DNA of 64,000 bases, from NCBI GenBank assembly GCA_016191225.1, contig JACPPC010000002.1:1-64000 (forward strand), read 5' to 3'. Source of the DNA: Gemmatimonadota bacterium (GTDB lineage: Bacteria > Gemmatimonadota > Gemmatimonadetes > Gemmatimonadales > Gemmatimonadaceae). The notes beneath the pieces were generated by a model. The model was given only the letters and a program-made list of their open reading frames with translations. It had not been told where the DNA came from and ran no database searches. Each line of letters begins with the position of its first letter. Position 1 is the first letter of the stretch. This document shows, in pieces, positions 20,862 through 30,419 of the stretch. The translations under genes and the position numbers were made by a program.

Positions 20862-21464
20862 ATGCCCCGCGGTGATGAACGGGAGAAGGCTTGGAAGTTC
20901 GGTGAGCGCGATGACGAGGGTGACGACCTCGGCTACGGCGGCGGTGGCGGGAGCGCCTCGTACGATGACGAGGACGAGGAGGATGGGGGCTGGGCGCTGA
21001 CGAAGGATCGCAGCGACGATCTCTGGGACAGCACCGAGGATCTCGACGACGACACCGACGAGGCCGAGGAGCCGGTGGTCGAAGTCGAGGAGGAGGAGGA
21101 GATGGTCTTCGGCTCTGCGCCGCCGCCGCGCCAGCGCGGGCCGAAGTCCGCCAAGGTGGCGCCAGCGCCAGCGGGCGCGGCTCCCGCAGCCGGTGCCAAG
21201 GCGGCGGCCGCGAAGCCCGCTCCGGCGGCCGCCAAGTCCGTCGCCAAGCCCGTCGCCAAGCCTGCGGCGAGGCCCGCCGGCAAGCCAGCGGCCAAGGCCG
21301 CTCCCAAGGCGAAGAACGCGGTGAAGAAGGCGGCGCCAAGGAAGAAGGCGGCCGCGAAGCCGAAGACGCTGCCGAGGAAGGCCGGCAAGAAGGCGCCTGC
21401 CAAGCCGGCCCGGAAGCCGGCCAAGGCGAAGGCGGCGAAGAAGCCAAAGAAGGGGCGCCGCTAG
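20862..21464 (+). CDS. Acidic N-terminus / histone H1-like basic C-terminus protein
   Basis: 200 aa. Residues 1-85 are Asp/Glu-rich, with Gly and an EEEEE run. Residues 90-200 are Lys/Ala/Pro-rich with AAKPA, VAKPVAKPA, KKAAPRKKAAAKPK and KPAKAKAAKKPKKGRR motifs, as in bacterial histone H1-like and mycobacterial HupB-tail proteins. The basic arm should bind DNA non-specifically; the acidic arm could mask it or bind proteins. Start 20862 is fixed by AGAGGAGG 4 bases upstream. It has its own promoter (20715-20743) and terminator (21489-21512), so it is monocistronic. The exact role (nucleoid packing, transcription or RNA binding) is not shown by sequence. Confidence 0.75.
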   Translation: MPRGDEREKAWKFGERDDEGDDLGYGGGGGSASYDDEDEEDGGWALTKDRSDDLWDSTEDLDDDTDEAEEPVVEVEEEEEMVFGSAPPPRQRGPKSAKVAPAPAGAAPAAGAKAAAAKPAPAAAKSVAKPVAKPAARPAGKPAAKAAPKAKNAVKKAAPRKKAAAKPKTLPRKAGKKAPAKPARKPAKAKAAKKPKKGRR

Positions 21465-21488
21465 GGAGTGGGTGGGGTAACGCGGGCC

Positions 21489-21512
21489 GGGGGGCTCCAT
21501 TTGGAGCCCCCC
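21489..21512 (+). terminator. Rho-independent terminator of the histone-like gene
   Basis: Perfect 10-bp stem GGGGGGCTCC (21489-21498) / GGAGCCCCCC (21503-21512), loop ATTT, followed by a T-containing stretch, GCCTTGTTTCG. Confidence 0.8.
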
Positions 21513-21612
21513 GCCTTGTTTCGTCCCACTTCGCCGAGGCCCTCCCCGGTCGCACTCTCCGACAACTGGCGCGATGCTGCGCGCAGCGCTCGTGCGCGCT
21601 ACTTTAGGCCTC

Positions 21613-22161
21613 ATGACTGAGAACCCGGTCGTGCTCCTGCGCGCCCACGCCAAGCACGCGCCGTGGAACGCCCGCGGCCTCGCGGCGCATGCGTCCGCCC
21701 TCGCCGGCGCCGCCGGCGTGCGCCCCACCAGCGCCGTCGCCCGCGCCGCGCCGAGTGCGAGGTCGGTGCGTTTCTACGTCTCCATCGGCCTGCTCGACCG
21801 GCCCGAGGGCGCCGGAACGGCCGCGACGTATGGCTACAAGCACCTGCTCCAGCTGCTGGCCATCAAGGTGCGCCAGCGCGAGGGGCAGACCCTCGACGTG
21901 ATCAAGGCGGAAATGCGCGACGTCACCGGCGATGCGCTCGAGCGTCGCGTGGCCACCGCCCTCGCCGCCTCCCTCGGCGCGATCGCCCCCGCCGCCGGCG
22001 TATCCGAGGACACCGGCGACGCGCCCGCCTGGCGCCGCCTCGTCGTGGCCGACGGGATCGAGGTGCATGTCCGCACCGACTCCCCGGCCGCGCGCGACGA
22101 CGCCCTCGTCGCCATCCGCGAGTCGGTGCGGTCGGCGCTCGCCCGCCACGACGCCAGCTGA
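21613..22161 (+). CDS. MerR-family transcriptional regulator
   Basis: 182 aa. The centre carries a MerR winged-helix pattern: SARSVRFYVSIGLLDRPEG, then TYGYKHLLQLLAIKVRQREG, then DVIKAEM. The usual N-terminal placement is shifted by an about 45-residue Ala-rich leader. The C-terminal part (about 120-182) has no known effector domain and no cysteine cluster for metal. Start at 21613 is the first Met after a TACTTT hexamer only 7-8 bases away, so the mRNA may be near-leaderless. It is followed at 10 bases by an SDR gene, then by a replication-initiator homologue. Confidence 0.65.
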   Translation: MTENPVVLLRAHAKHAPWNARGLAAHASALAGAAGVRPTSAVARAAPSARSVRFYVSIGLLDRPEGAGTAATYGYKHLLQLLAIKVRQREGQTLDVIKAEMRDVTGDALERRVATALAASLGAIAPAAGVSEDTGDAPAWRRLVVADGIEVHVRTDSPAARDDALVAIRESVRSALARHDAS

Positions 22162-22171
22162 GGCCGCGCCG

Positions 22172-22891
22172 ATGACGAACCCCGGCGCGTTCGCCGCACG
22201 CACCGTCGTGCTCACGGGGGTTGGCCGGCCCGGCCAGGTCGGTGAGGCCGTCGCGCGCGCCTTCTTCGAGCGCGGCGCCGAGTGCGTGCTGCTCGACCGC
22301 GATCCCGCCGTGCACGAGCGCGCCCTCGCGCTGGGTGCGGGCTCGGGCCGCGTGACCGGCGAGGTCTGCGACCTTGCCGATGCCGACGCCGTGTCGGCGG
22401 CGGCGGCACGCGTGGGCGCCGCCCACCCCGGCGGCGTGCACGCGCTCGTGAACCTCGCCGGCGGCTTCGCGATGAGCGGCCCCCTCGCTGGTGCCGACCC
22501 GGCCGTGCTCCACCAGCAGCTGGCGATCTCGCTCGTCACCGCCTGGTGCACCACGCGCGCCTTCCTGCCGCTGCTCCGCGTCGGCCGGGGCGCCGTCGTC
22601 TTCTTCGGCGCCGCCTCGGTGCTGCCCGGCGGCGTGGTCAAGGGGATGAGCGCCTACGCCGCCGCCAAGGCCGGCGTGCTCGCGCTCATGCAGGCGGTGG
22701 CGCAGGAGGAGCGCGACACCGGCGTGCGGGCCAACGCCGTCGCTCCCACCGCGGTGCGCACCGCCGCCAACACCGCGTCGATGGGGGACACGGTGCGCTA
22801 CGTCGAGCGCGAGGCGGTGGCCGACGTCGTCTGCTACCTGTGCAGCGACGAGTCGCGCGCCATCACCGGCCAGGTCGTCCGCCTGGCATGA
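22172..22891 (+). CDS. Short-chain dehydrogenase/reductase
   Basis: 239 aa NAD(P)-dependent oxidoreductase with a Rossmann fold. Glycine-rich cofactor loop VVLTGVGRPGQVGEAVA (about residues 12-28); Asp after beta-2 in LLDRD suggests NAD preference. Structural motif VNLAGGF stands in place of NNAG; catalytic Ser in FFGAASVLPGG and catalytic SAYAAAKAG (Tyr, Lys). The C-terminal VVCYLCSDESRAITGQ is typical of classical SDRs. Substrate unknown. It lies between the MerR regulator (10-base gap) and the Rep-like gene (19-base gap) in one transcription direction. Confidence 0.85.
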   Translation: MTNPGAFAARTVVLTGVGRPGQVGEAVARAFFERGAECVLLDRDPAVHERALALGAGSGRVTGEVCDLADADAVSAAAARVGAAHPGGVHALVNLAGGFAMSGPLAGADPAVLHQQLAISLVTAWCTTRAFLPLLRVGRGAVVFFGAASVLPGGVVKGMSAYAAAKAGVLALMQAVAQEERDTGVRANAVAPTAVRTAANTASMGDTVRYVEREAVADVVCYLCSDESRAITGQVVRLA

Positions 22892-22910
22892 CGACGCCGG
22901 CGGCCCGCCC

Positions 22911-23756
22911 ATGACCCTGGCCGAGCGGCGACGCGCGATGGTGCGGACGATCCTGCTCGATCGTTCCCTCGAGGCGCTGCCACTCTTCCGGCTCAGCGAC
23001 TCGGCTGACGACGGCGCGATCACCTACGCGCCCGCCGAAGGGGTGCGCTGGCGCGTGCTCCCCGCGCCCGGCGACCGCCTTCCCGGGACCTTCGACCAGG
23101 ATGTCTACGTCGAGCTCATGCACCGTTGGCACGATGCCGGTCATCCCGGCGACGGCGTGGTGCACTTCACCCTGCACGACTTCCTGCGCTCGATGGGGCG
23201 ACGGGCCGACGGCCGCACCTACGAGCTGCTCCGCGGCGCCCTCGCCAGGCTCGAGCGCACCACCCTCGAGTCGAACGGCGCCTACGTGAGCCGTGGCGCC
23301 GCCCTCGCCGGGAGGTTCACCGTGTTGTCGTCGATCGCGATCGACCGTCGGCGGGCGGGTGATCGAGACCAGTTTCCGCTCTTCCCCGCCCTCCCCGCGG
23401 GCGAGCCCGGCGACGCGCGCGTGATCATCGGTCCGGAAGTGCGGGGCAACGTTGCGGCCGGGCACAATGTCACCCTGTCGGCGGTGCACTACCGCGCCCT
23501 GCCGTCGCCCGTCGCGCGCCGCCTGTACCGGTTGCTCGAGGTGGCGCGCGAGGGAGGGATGGTGGCGTGGCGGGTGCCGCTGGAGCGGCTGGCAGGGCAG
23601 ATGCCGCTGGCCCAGCGGTACCCGTCGCACCTGCAGCGCGTGCTGCAGCCGGCGCACGAGATGCTGCTTACGGCGGGGCTGGTGCGGCTGGCGGCGATCA
23701 AGCAGGTCAAGCGGCAGTGGTTCGCCGAGTACGCGCTGGCGCCCCGGGCCCCCTGA
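22911..23756 (+). CDS. Replication initiator protein A (RPA)-like protein
   Basis: 281 aa. The layout resembles plasmid replication initiators of the RPA family: GTFDQDVYVELMHRWHDA, FTLHDFLRSMGRRADGRTYE, LLRGALARLERTTLESNGA and, later, VTLSAVHYRALPSPVARRLY before a second winged-helix half. These match the two winged-helix repeats that bind origin iterons. No iterons or partition genes are visible around it, so it is probably a chromosomal homologue acting as a DNA-binding or regulatory protein, or a remnant of an integrated replicon. Family assignment is from recall of motif pattern and should be tested by profile search. Confidence 0.55.
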   Translation: MTLAERRRAMVRTILLDRSLEALPLFRLSDSADDGAITYAPAEGVRWRVLPAPGDRLPGTFDQDVYVELMHRWHDAGHPGDGVVHFTLHDFLRSMGRRADGRTYELLRGALARLERTTLESNGAYVSRGAALAGRFTVLSSIAIDRRRAGDRDQFPLFPALPAGEPGDARVIIGPEVRGNVAAGHNVTLSAVHYRALPSPVARRLYRLLEVAREGGMVAWRVPLERLAGQMPLAQRYPSHLQRVLQPAHEMLLTAGLVRLAAIKQVKRQWFAEYALAPRAP

Positions 23757-23912
23757 CCGGTCCATCCGCCGGCAGTTCGCACCTGATGCGGGCTCGCCCG
23801 CTGGTGTCGCCTGACCTGCGCCCGATCGTCCGCCGCGCGGGCCGGAACCCTGCCTGACCCCCCAGGGTTTGAGTAGATTCGACCGTTCGACCCTTTTCCC
23901 CGAGTCGCCCCA

Positions 23913-25499
23913 ATGTCCCGCGCCCGATTCCTGACGACCGCCGGCATCCTCGCCCTCCCGCTGCTCGCCGGGGGCTTTGCCTGGCAGGCCCGCGCCTCGG
24001 CCGATGGGGCGCGCCTGTTCGACGAGGTCTTCTCGCTCGTCTCCGACCGGTTCGTGGACACCGTCGGTGCGGCCGGGCTGTACGAGAGGGCGGCCCGCGG
24101 ACTCGTGCGCGAGTTGCAGGATCCCTACAGCGAACTGCTCTCGCCCAAGCAGCTCTCGACCTTCAACCGCAACACCGCCGGCCGCTACGGCGGTGTCGGC
24201 ATGCAGATCGAGGACCAGCAGGGGAACATCACGGTGAGTCGCGTCTTCCCCGGGACGCCTGCCGAGGCGGCCGGCATCCTCGAGGGGGACCGGATTGTGC
24301 AGGTGGACACGTCGTCCACGCGCGGCTGGAAGATCCAGCAGGTCTCGGACCGGCTGATCGGCACGCCGGGCACGAAGGTCGACGCCAGGTTCGCCCGTCA
24401 GGGAATCAGCGAGCCGATCGCGGTCACCTTCACGCGTGCCGTGATCCACATCCCCTCCATTCCGTACACGATCTCGTTCGACGGCAAGATCGGGTACGTC
24501 CCGCTCCAGAACTTCAACGAGAGCACCAGCGAGGACCTCGCGCGCGCGCTGCGGCAGCTGCAGGCCGATGGGGCGAGGGGGTTTGTGCTCGACCTGCGCG
24601 GCAACCCCGGCGGCTACCTCGACCAGGCCCTGTCCGTGAGCAACATGTTCCTGCAGCGCGGGCAGGAGATCGCGAGCGTGCGCGGCCGGGAGGCCGAGCA
24701 ACGCTACATGGCACAGAATGCACCCCTCGCACCGACGCTGCCAATGGTGATCCTCACCGACGGCTACTCGGCGTCGGCGTCCGAGATCGTGGCCGGCGCG
24801 CTGCAGGACCACGACCGAGCGCTCATCATCGGCACGACCACGTTCGGCAAGGGGCTCGTCCAGACGGTGTTCCAGCTCGACGGCGGCTGGGCCCTCAAGA
24901 TGACCACCGGCAAGTGGTTCACCCCGAGTGGCCGTACGATCCAGAAGGAGCGCAAGCTCCTCCCCGACGGCCAGTTCGTGGAGACGCACCCCGACTCGCT
25001 CGAGTCCGACTCGCTGCGCCGCGCCCGCCCCGCCTACAAGAGCGACGGCGGCCGCCTGGTGTTCGGCGGCGGCGCCGTCACGCCGGACCTGATCGTCAAG
25101 CCCGACACCTTCACCGTCGGGGAGCAGGCGTTCGTCAAGCTGATCGCCCCCAAGTCGCAGGACGTGTACGTGCAACTCTACGAATTCGCCCTGACGCAGA
25201 AGGGGAAGGTCGGCGCCGACTTCCAGGTCACGCAGGGATGGCGCGACTCGCTCTTCCGCCGCATGACGACGGTCGGCGTCAAGGTCGACAAGCCCACCTT
25301 CGATGCCGCCCAGCGCTACGTCGACCGGCTGCTCGAGAACCGCGTGGCGCGGTTCGCCTTCGGCGACTCGACGGCCAAGCGCCGCGACCTCGACGACGAC
25401 GTGCAGCTGCGCCGCGCGATCGAGATCCTGCGCAAGGGCCAGAGCCAGAAGGACGTCTTCGCCCTCGGCATGGCGGCCGCCCGCTCGTCCAAGCAGTAG
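23913..25499 (+). CDS. C-terminal processing peptidase (S41A), PDZ-containing
   Basis: Periplasmic serine protease removing or recognising C-termini. 528 aa. N-terminal signal/anchor (LTTAGILALPLLAGGFAWQA). PDZ domain about residues 90-180 (YGGVGMQIEDQQGN, FPGTPAEAAGILEGDRI). Protease core: LDLRGNPGGYLDQAL, catalytic Ser in DGYSASASEIVAGAL and catalytic Lys in TTFGKGLVQT. The Ser and Lys lie 25 residues apart as in CtpA/Prc. A C-terminal helical extension of about 130 residues follows. A terminator-like hairpin lies just past the stop. A second S41 protease is encoded at 34122-35741. Confidence 0.92.
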   Translation: MSRARFLTTAGILALPLLAGGFAWQARASADGARLFDEVFSLVSDRFVDTVGAAGLYERAARGLVRELQDPYSELLSPKQLSTFNRNTAGRYGGVGMQIEDQQGNITVSRVFPGTPAEAAGILEGDRIVQVDTSSTRGWKIQQVSDRLIGTPGTKVDARFARQGISEPIAVTFTRAVIHIPSIPYTISFDGKIGYVPLQNFNESTSEDLARALRQLQADGARGFVLDLRGNPGGYLDQALSVSNMFLQRGQEIASVRGREAEQRYMAQNAPLAPTLPMVILTDGYSASASEIVAGALQDHDRALIIGTTTFGKGLVQTVFQLDGGWALKMTTGKWFTPSGRTIQKERKLLPDGQFVETHPDSLESDSLRRARPAYKSDGGRLVFGGGAVTPDLIVKPDTFTVGEQAFVKLIAPKSQDVYVQLYEFALTQKGKVGADFQVTQGWRDSLFRRMTTVGVKVDKPTFDAAQRYVDRLLENRVARFAFGDSTAKRRDLDDDVQLRRAIEILRKGQSQKDVFALGMAAARSSKQ

Positions 25500-25512
25500 G
25501 ATTTCCCGATCG

Positions 25513-25551
25513 GCGGGGCGCGCATCGCGGCACGCGCGCGGGGCGCCCCGC
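25513..25551 (+). terminator. Hairpin downstream of the S41 protease
   Basis: GCGGGGCGC (25513-25521) pairs with GCGCCCCGC (25543-25551); a short T-containing tail follows (TTCATTTC). Stem of 9 bp, long loop. Confidence 0.5.
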
Positions 25552-25600
25552 TTCATTTCGCCCGCCGACCGTCCACGCCCACAGGGCCGTCCCCGTCCAG

Positions 25601-26665
<1,065 letters not shown>

Positions 26666-26734
26666 CGGCGGGGGCGCCCCTACCCCCGCCCGCCCACACT
26701 CCGCATCTTCCGCGCACCCTCACCCAGCGACGCC

Positions 26735-27781
26735 ATGTTCATCACCGGTATCATCGTCGCCGCCCTCGTCGTCCTGCTGTTCTCGTCGTTCAAGGTCGTC
26801 GGGCAGGCCGAAGTCATGGTCATCGAGCGGCTTGGCCGCTTCAATCGCCTCGCCCGCTCCGGGTTCAACGTCCTCCTGCCGTTCCTCGACCGCCCCCGGT
26901 CGATCGATGTGCGGTATATCGAGGCCGACGCGAGCTCCGGCATCAAGAAGATGATCGCAAGTTCCTCGGCACGGATCGACCTTCGCGAGCAGGTGCTGAA
27001 CTTCCCGAGCCAGCCGGTCATCACCAAGGACAACGTCACCATCGACATCGACGCGGTGCTCTACTATCGCGTGGCCGACCCGCAGAAGGCGACCTACGCG
27101 GTGCAGAACCTCCCCTTCGCGCTCGAGACGCTGACCCGCACCACGCTCCGCAACATCGTCGGCGAGATCGAGCTCGACCAGACGCTCGCCAGCCGCGACA
27201 TGATCAACAAGCGCATGCGCGAGGTGATCGAGGAGGCCGCGGTCAGCTGGGGCGTCGAGGTGACGCGCGTCGAGCTGCAGAGCATCGAGCCGCCGCGCGA
27301 CATCCAGCAGTCCATGGAACTGCAGATGCGCGCCGAGCGCGAGCGGCGCGCGGCCGTCACCAACGCCGAGGCCGGCAAGCGGGCCGCAATCCTCGAGTCG
27401 GAGGGCTCGCGCGAGTCGCAGGCCCTGCGGGCCCAGGGCGAGAAGGAGGCCGCGGTGCTGCGCGCGCAGGGCCTCGCCGAGGCGCGACTGGCCATGGCCG
27501 ACGCCGAGGCCGAGGCGATCCGCCGCATCGCAGCCGCCCTCCCCGACGGTGACGTGGCCACCTATCTCCTCGGGATGAAGTACCTCGAGGCGCTCCCCCA
27601 GATCACCCAGGGCAAGGGAAGCACGATCTTCCTCCCGTCGGAGGCCGCCGGCGTGATGGGCGCCCTCGGTGGGCTCAAGGAACTGCTCAAGTCCAGTGCC
27701 CAGTCCAGCGACCTCGCCGCCGCGGCACGCAATGTCAGCGCGCGGGCCACGATCGACCCGAACGTCCCCAAGGGCGCGTGA
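26735..27781 (+). CDS. qmcA: SPFH/stomatin-like membrane protease subunit
   Basis: 348 aa. N-terminal single membrane span (GIIVAALVVLLFSSFKVVGQ) followed by the SPFH/band-7 domain: AEVMVIERLGRFNRLARSG, EQVLNFPSQPVITKDNV and YRVADPQKATYAVQNL. A long Ala/Glu-rich coiled coil carries AEKERRAAVTNAEAGKRAAIL-like heptads, and a C-terminal Ala-rich tail follows. Matches QmcA/stomatin: a membrane microdomain scaffold that often pairs with an NfeD protease, absent here. The stop overlaps the GTG start of a small zinc ribbon (GTGA), implying a functional pair. Confidence 0.88.
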   Translation: MFITGIIVAALVVLLFSSFKVVGQAEVMVIERLGRFNRLARSGFNVLLPFLDRPRSIDVRYIEADASSGIKKMIASSSARIDLREQVLNFPSQPVITKDNVTIDIDAVLYYRVADPQKATYAVQNLPFALETLTRTTLRNIVGEIELDQTLASRDMINKRMREVIEEAAVSWGVEVTRVELQSIEPPRDIQQSMELQMRAERERRAAVTNAEAGKRAAILESEGSRESQALRAQGEKEAAVLRAQGLAEARLAMADAEAEAIRRIAAALPDGDVATYLLGMKYLEALPQITQGKGSTIFLPSEAAGVMGALGGLKELLKSSAQSSDLAAAARNVSARATIDPNVPKGA

Positions 27782-28002
27782 CGACGCCGATCTCCAAGGC
27801 GATGGCCGAACGCGTGGCGCGGGCGCACGGCTGCGTGCGCTGCGGGGAGTACAGCTACAAGAAGGTCAAGATCGTCGAGGCGACGCCCGAGGCGGCCGCC
27901 CAGTTCAAGGAAGCTTGGCACGCACTGCTGCGGTGCGGGGTGTGCGGCGCCGAGTCGGAGCTCGGGCTCGACGAGGAAGGCGAGGTGCTGTATGCGAACT
28001 AG
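27778..28002 (+). CDS. Small zinc-ribbon protein coupled to stomatin
   Basis: 74 aa. Start GTG 27778 overlaps the stomatin stop. Four cysteines in two pairs (C19/C22 in GCVRCGEYSYKK and C53/C56 in LLRCGVCGAE) predict a zinc ribbon. The middle, KVKIVEATPEAAAQFKEAWH, is helical. No family recognised. Tight coupling suggests a protein partner or accessory of the SPFH protein. Confidence 0.7.
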   Translation: MTTPISKAMAERVARAHGCVRCGEYSYKKVKIVEATPEAAAQFKEAWHALLRCGVCGAESELGLDEEGEVLYAN

Positions 28003-28021
28003 CGCCGCCTAGGACCGCGCC

Positions 28022-29296
28022 ATGTCGCTGACGGCGCGGGTCCTCGCGGGGCTGGTGGCCGGCTTCGCTCTGGGCCTCGTCGTGAGCGGCAGCGACGCGG
28101 GCTGGCTCCGCGCGATCCCCGGCGTCCTCGACCCGGTGGGCGCGATCTGGGTGAACGGAATCCGCATGACCGTGATTCCGCTCGTCGTCGCGTCGCTGGT
28201 CGTGGCCGTGGCCGGCGCCCCCGATCCCCGCACCATCGGCCGCATCGGCCTGCGCGCCTTCGTCGCCTTCGTGCTCGTGGTTCTCGCCGCTGGCATCGTG
28301 TCCGCGATGGTGGGGCCGCCGCTCGTGGGATTGCTCGCGATCGACCCCGCCGCCGCCGCCGCGCTGCGCGAGCACGCCGTCGCGGCCGGGAGCGCGTCCA
28401 CCCGCGTGATCGAGCCGCCCACGCTTGCGCAGTGGCTCGTGAGCCTCGTGCCCGCGAACCCGGTCGCCGCGGCGTCGGACGGGGCGCTGCTGCCGCTGAT
28501 CGTCGCGGCCCTCGCCTTCGGCGCCGCCGCGTCGCGCGTTCCCGCGGAGGGGCGCGAGGCGCTGGTGCGTGTCGTGGCCGCGGCGCGCGACGCGTCGATC
28601 GTGCTCGTGCGCTGGCTGCTGGTGCTCGCCCCGGTCGGCGTCTTCGCGCTGGCGGTGGGCCTGTCGGCGCGCCTCGGCGTCGCCGCCCTCGGTGCGGTGG
28701 CCGGCTACGTGGCCCTCGTCTGCGGGCTGAGCGCCGCCTTCAGCCTGCTCGCCCTCTATCCCCTCGCCGCGATCGCCGGGCGCGTGGGCTTCCGGGCGTT
28801 CGCGCGTGCCGCCCTCCCCGCCCAGGCGGTGGCCTTCAGCTCCCGCAGCTCCATGGCCGCGCTCCCCGCCATGGTCGAGGCCGCCGGGCGCACCCTCAGG
28901 CTGGGCGACGAGATCAGCGGCTTCTTCGTGCCCCTCGCGGCGAGCACCTTCCGCACCGGCGGCGCGGTGGGACAGGTGATCGGCGCCCTCTTCCTCGCCC
29001 GGCTCTACGGCGTCGACATCGGCGCGACGGCGCTCGCGGCGATGGTCCTCACCACCGTGATCACCTGCTTCAGCGTCCCTGGCATCCCCGGCGGCGCAAT
29101 CATCACCATGGTGCCGGTGCTCCAGGCGGCCGGGATCCCCGTCGCCGGCGTCGGCATCCTCCTCGGCGTCGACACGATTCCCGACATGTTCCGCACCACC
29201 ACGAACGTCACGGGCGACCTCGCGGTGGCCACGGTCCTCGCGCCGCGACCCGGCGCCCCGCCGGAAGCCGGCGCGCGCGGGGCGGCAGCCGCCTAG
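28022..29296 (+). CDS. Dicarboxylate/amino acid:cation symporter (DAACS family)
   Basis: 424 aa, eight or so hydrophobic segments. Family marks: first helix RVLAGLVAGFALGLVV, WVNGIRMTVIPLVVASLVV, hairpin 1 VAFSSRSSMAALPAMVEAAG (Ser-rich), and hairpin 2/TM8 PGIPGGAIITMVPVLQAAG with DTIPDMFRTTTNVTGD, which retains the substrate-binding Asp and Arg. The TM7 NMDGT motif that binds sodium in GltPh-like transporters is replaced by TFRTGGAVG, so ion coupling or substrate may differ. Proton coupling is possible. Substrate (glutamate, aspartate or C4-dicarboxylate) not determined. Confidence 0.85.
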   Translation: MSLTARVLAGLVAGFALGLVVSGSDAGWLRAIPGVLDPVGAIWVNGIRMTVIPLVVASLVVAVAGAPDPRTIGRIGLRAFVAFVLVVLAAGIVSAMVGPPLVGLLAIDPAAAAALREHAVAAGSASTRVIEPPTLAQWLVSLVPANPVAAASDGALLPLIVAALAFGAAASRVPAEGREALVRVVAAARDASIVLVRWLLVLAPVGVFALAVGLSARLGVAALGAVAGYVALVCGLSAAFSLLALYPLAAIAGRVGFRAFARAALPAQAVAFSSRSSMAALPAMVEAAGRTLRLGDEISGFFVPLAASTFRTGGAVGQVIGALFLARLYGVDIGATALAAMVLTTVITCFSVPGIPGGAIITMVPVLQAAGIPVAGVGILLGVDTIPDMFRTTTNVTGDLAVATVLAPRPGAPPEAGARGAAAA

Positions 29297-29404
29297 CCCG
29301 GCGGCGGGCCGTACGCCCATGCGGCACCCCGCCCCGCAAGGATCCGGTGCCTCCTGCAACGCCACGCGCTTGCCGCCCGCGCCAACCCTGCGCACCATTC
29401 GCCC

Positions 29405-30394
29405 ATGAGCACGTTCGACCTCGCGCACGCCAAGGTGGGCGACCGGGTCCAGCACCAGTTCCTCGTCGCCGAGCGCGCCGAGCGGCAGGCCAGCAATGGC
29501 AACCCCTTCGTGGTGCTGTCGCTCACCAACCGCACGGGGCGCATCGACACCTCGCCGATCTGGAGCGAGAAGCTGCCCTGGGTCGAGGGGGTCGCGAAGG
29601 GGCGCATCGTCCAGGTCATTGGCAACGTGAACGAGTGGGGCAAGGACGGGCAGCGCAAGCGCCAGGTCGACGTCACTGGGCCCGTGCACGTGGTCCCACT
29701 AGAGCAGGCGCAGCTCGAGGACTTCCTCCCCCGCATCGCCGACGACCCGCAGGTCTACTGGGAGCGCCTCGACAAGGCGCGCGCGAAGATGAAGTCGCGG
29801 CAGTTGCGACGCGTGGTGGACCTCTTCTTCGCCGACGATGCGTTCCGGGCGCGCTTTGAGCGCTGGCCGGCGAGCGTGAACGCGCACCACGCCACGGTCG
29901 GCGGGCTGCTGCAGCACGTCACCGAGGTCGCCGTCTTCGCCCACACCATGGCGACGACCATGGGCGCCAACGCCGACCTCGCGCTGGCCGGCGCCCTGCT
30001 GCACGACATCGGCAAGCTCGAGGCGTACACGATCGGGCCGTCGGGGTTCGCGTTCACGACCGCGAACGCGCTCATCGGGCACGTGGTGCAGGGGATGCTG
30101 ATGCTCGAGCGGCGCCTTCCCGCCCTCGGCGACGATGCGCTCTCGGACTCGCAGGTGCAGGAGCTCCGGCACCTGATCCTGGCGCACCACGGCGTCCTCG
30201 AGTTCGGCTCGCCGGTGCAGCCGGCCACGCTCGAGGCCGAGATCGTGCACTGGGCCGACGAGGCGAGCGCGAAGGCGGGCGACATGGGCGACGCGCTGGC
30301 CGACGCATCGGCGTTCTCCGACGGCGAGGAGGTCTCGCAGCGCATCTGGCGGGTGGGGCGCCGGGTCTGGCGCCGGCCGCACGACTGGCGGTAG
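29405..30394 (+). CDS. YhaM-like 3'-5' exoribonuclease (OB + HD domain)
   Basis: 329 aa cytoplasmic nuclease family. N-terminal OB fold (about 1-95: FLVAERAERQASNGNPFVVL, TGRIDTSPIWSE, VQVIGNVNEW), then an HD domain (about 150-300): NAHHATVGGLLQHVTEVAVF, GALLHDIGKLEAYT, LILAHHGVLEFGSP and VHWADEASAK. The order and motifs match YhaM/CBF1, which degrade RNA and single-stranded DNA from the 3' end using metal. It starts a co-directional run into the TPR genes (26-base gap). Confidence 0.85.
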   Translation: MSTFDLAHAKVGDRVQHQFLVAERAERQASNGNPFVVLSLTNRTGRIDTSPIWSEKLPWVEGVAKGRIVQVIGNVNEWGKDGQRKRQVDVTGPVHVVPLEQAQLEDFLPRIADDPQVYWERLDKARAKMKSRQLRRVVDLFFADDAFRARFERWPASVNAHHATVGGLLQHVTEVAVFAHTMATTMGANADLALAGALLHDIGKLEAYTIGPSGFAFTTANALIGHVVQGMLMLERRLPALGDDALSDSQVQELRHLILAHHGVLEFGSPVQPATLEAEIVHWADEASAKAGDMGDALADASAFSDGEEVSQRIWRVGRRVWRRPHDWR

Positions 30395-30419
30395 CCGCAC
30401 TGGCGCGGCAGCTTCGCGC

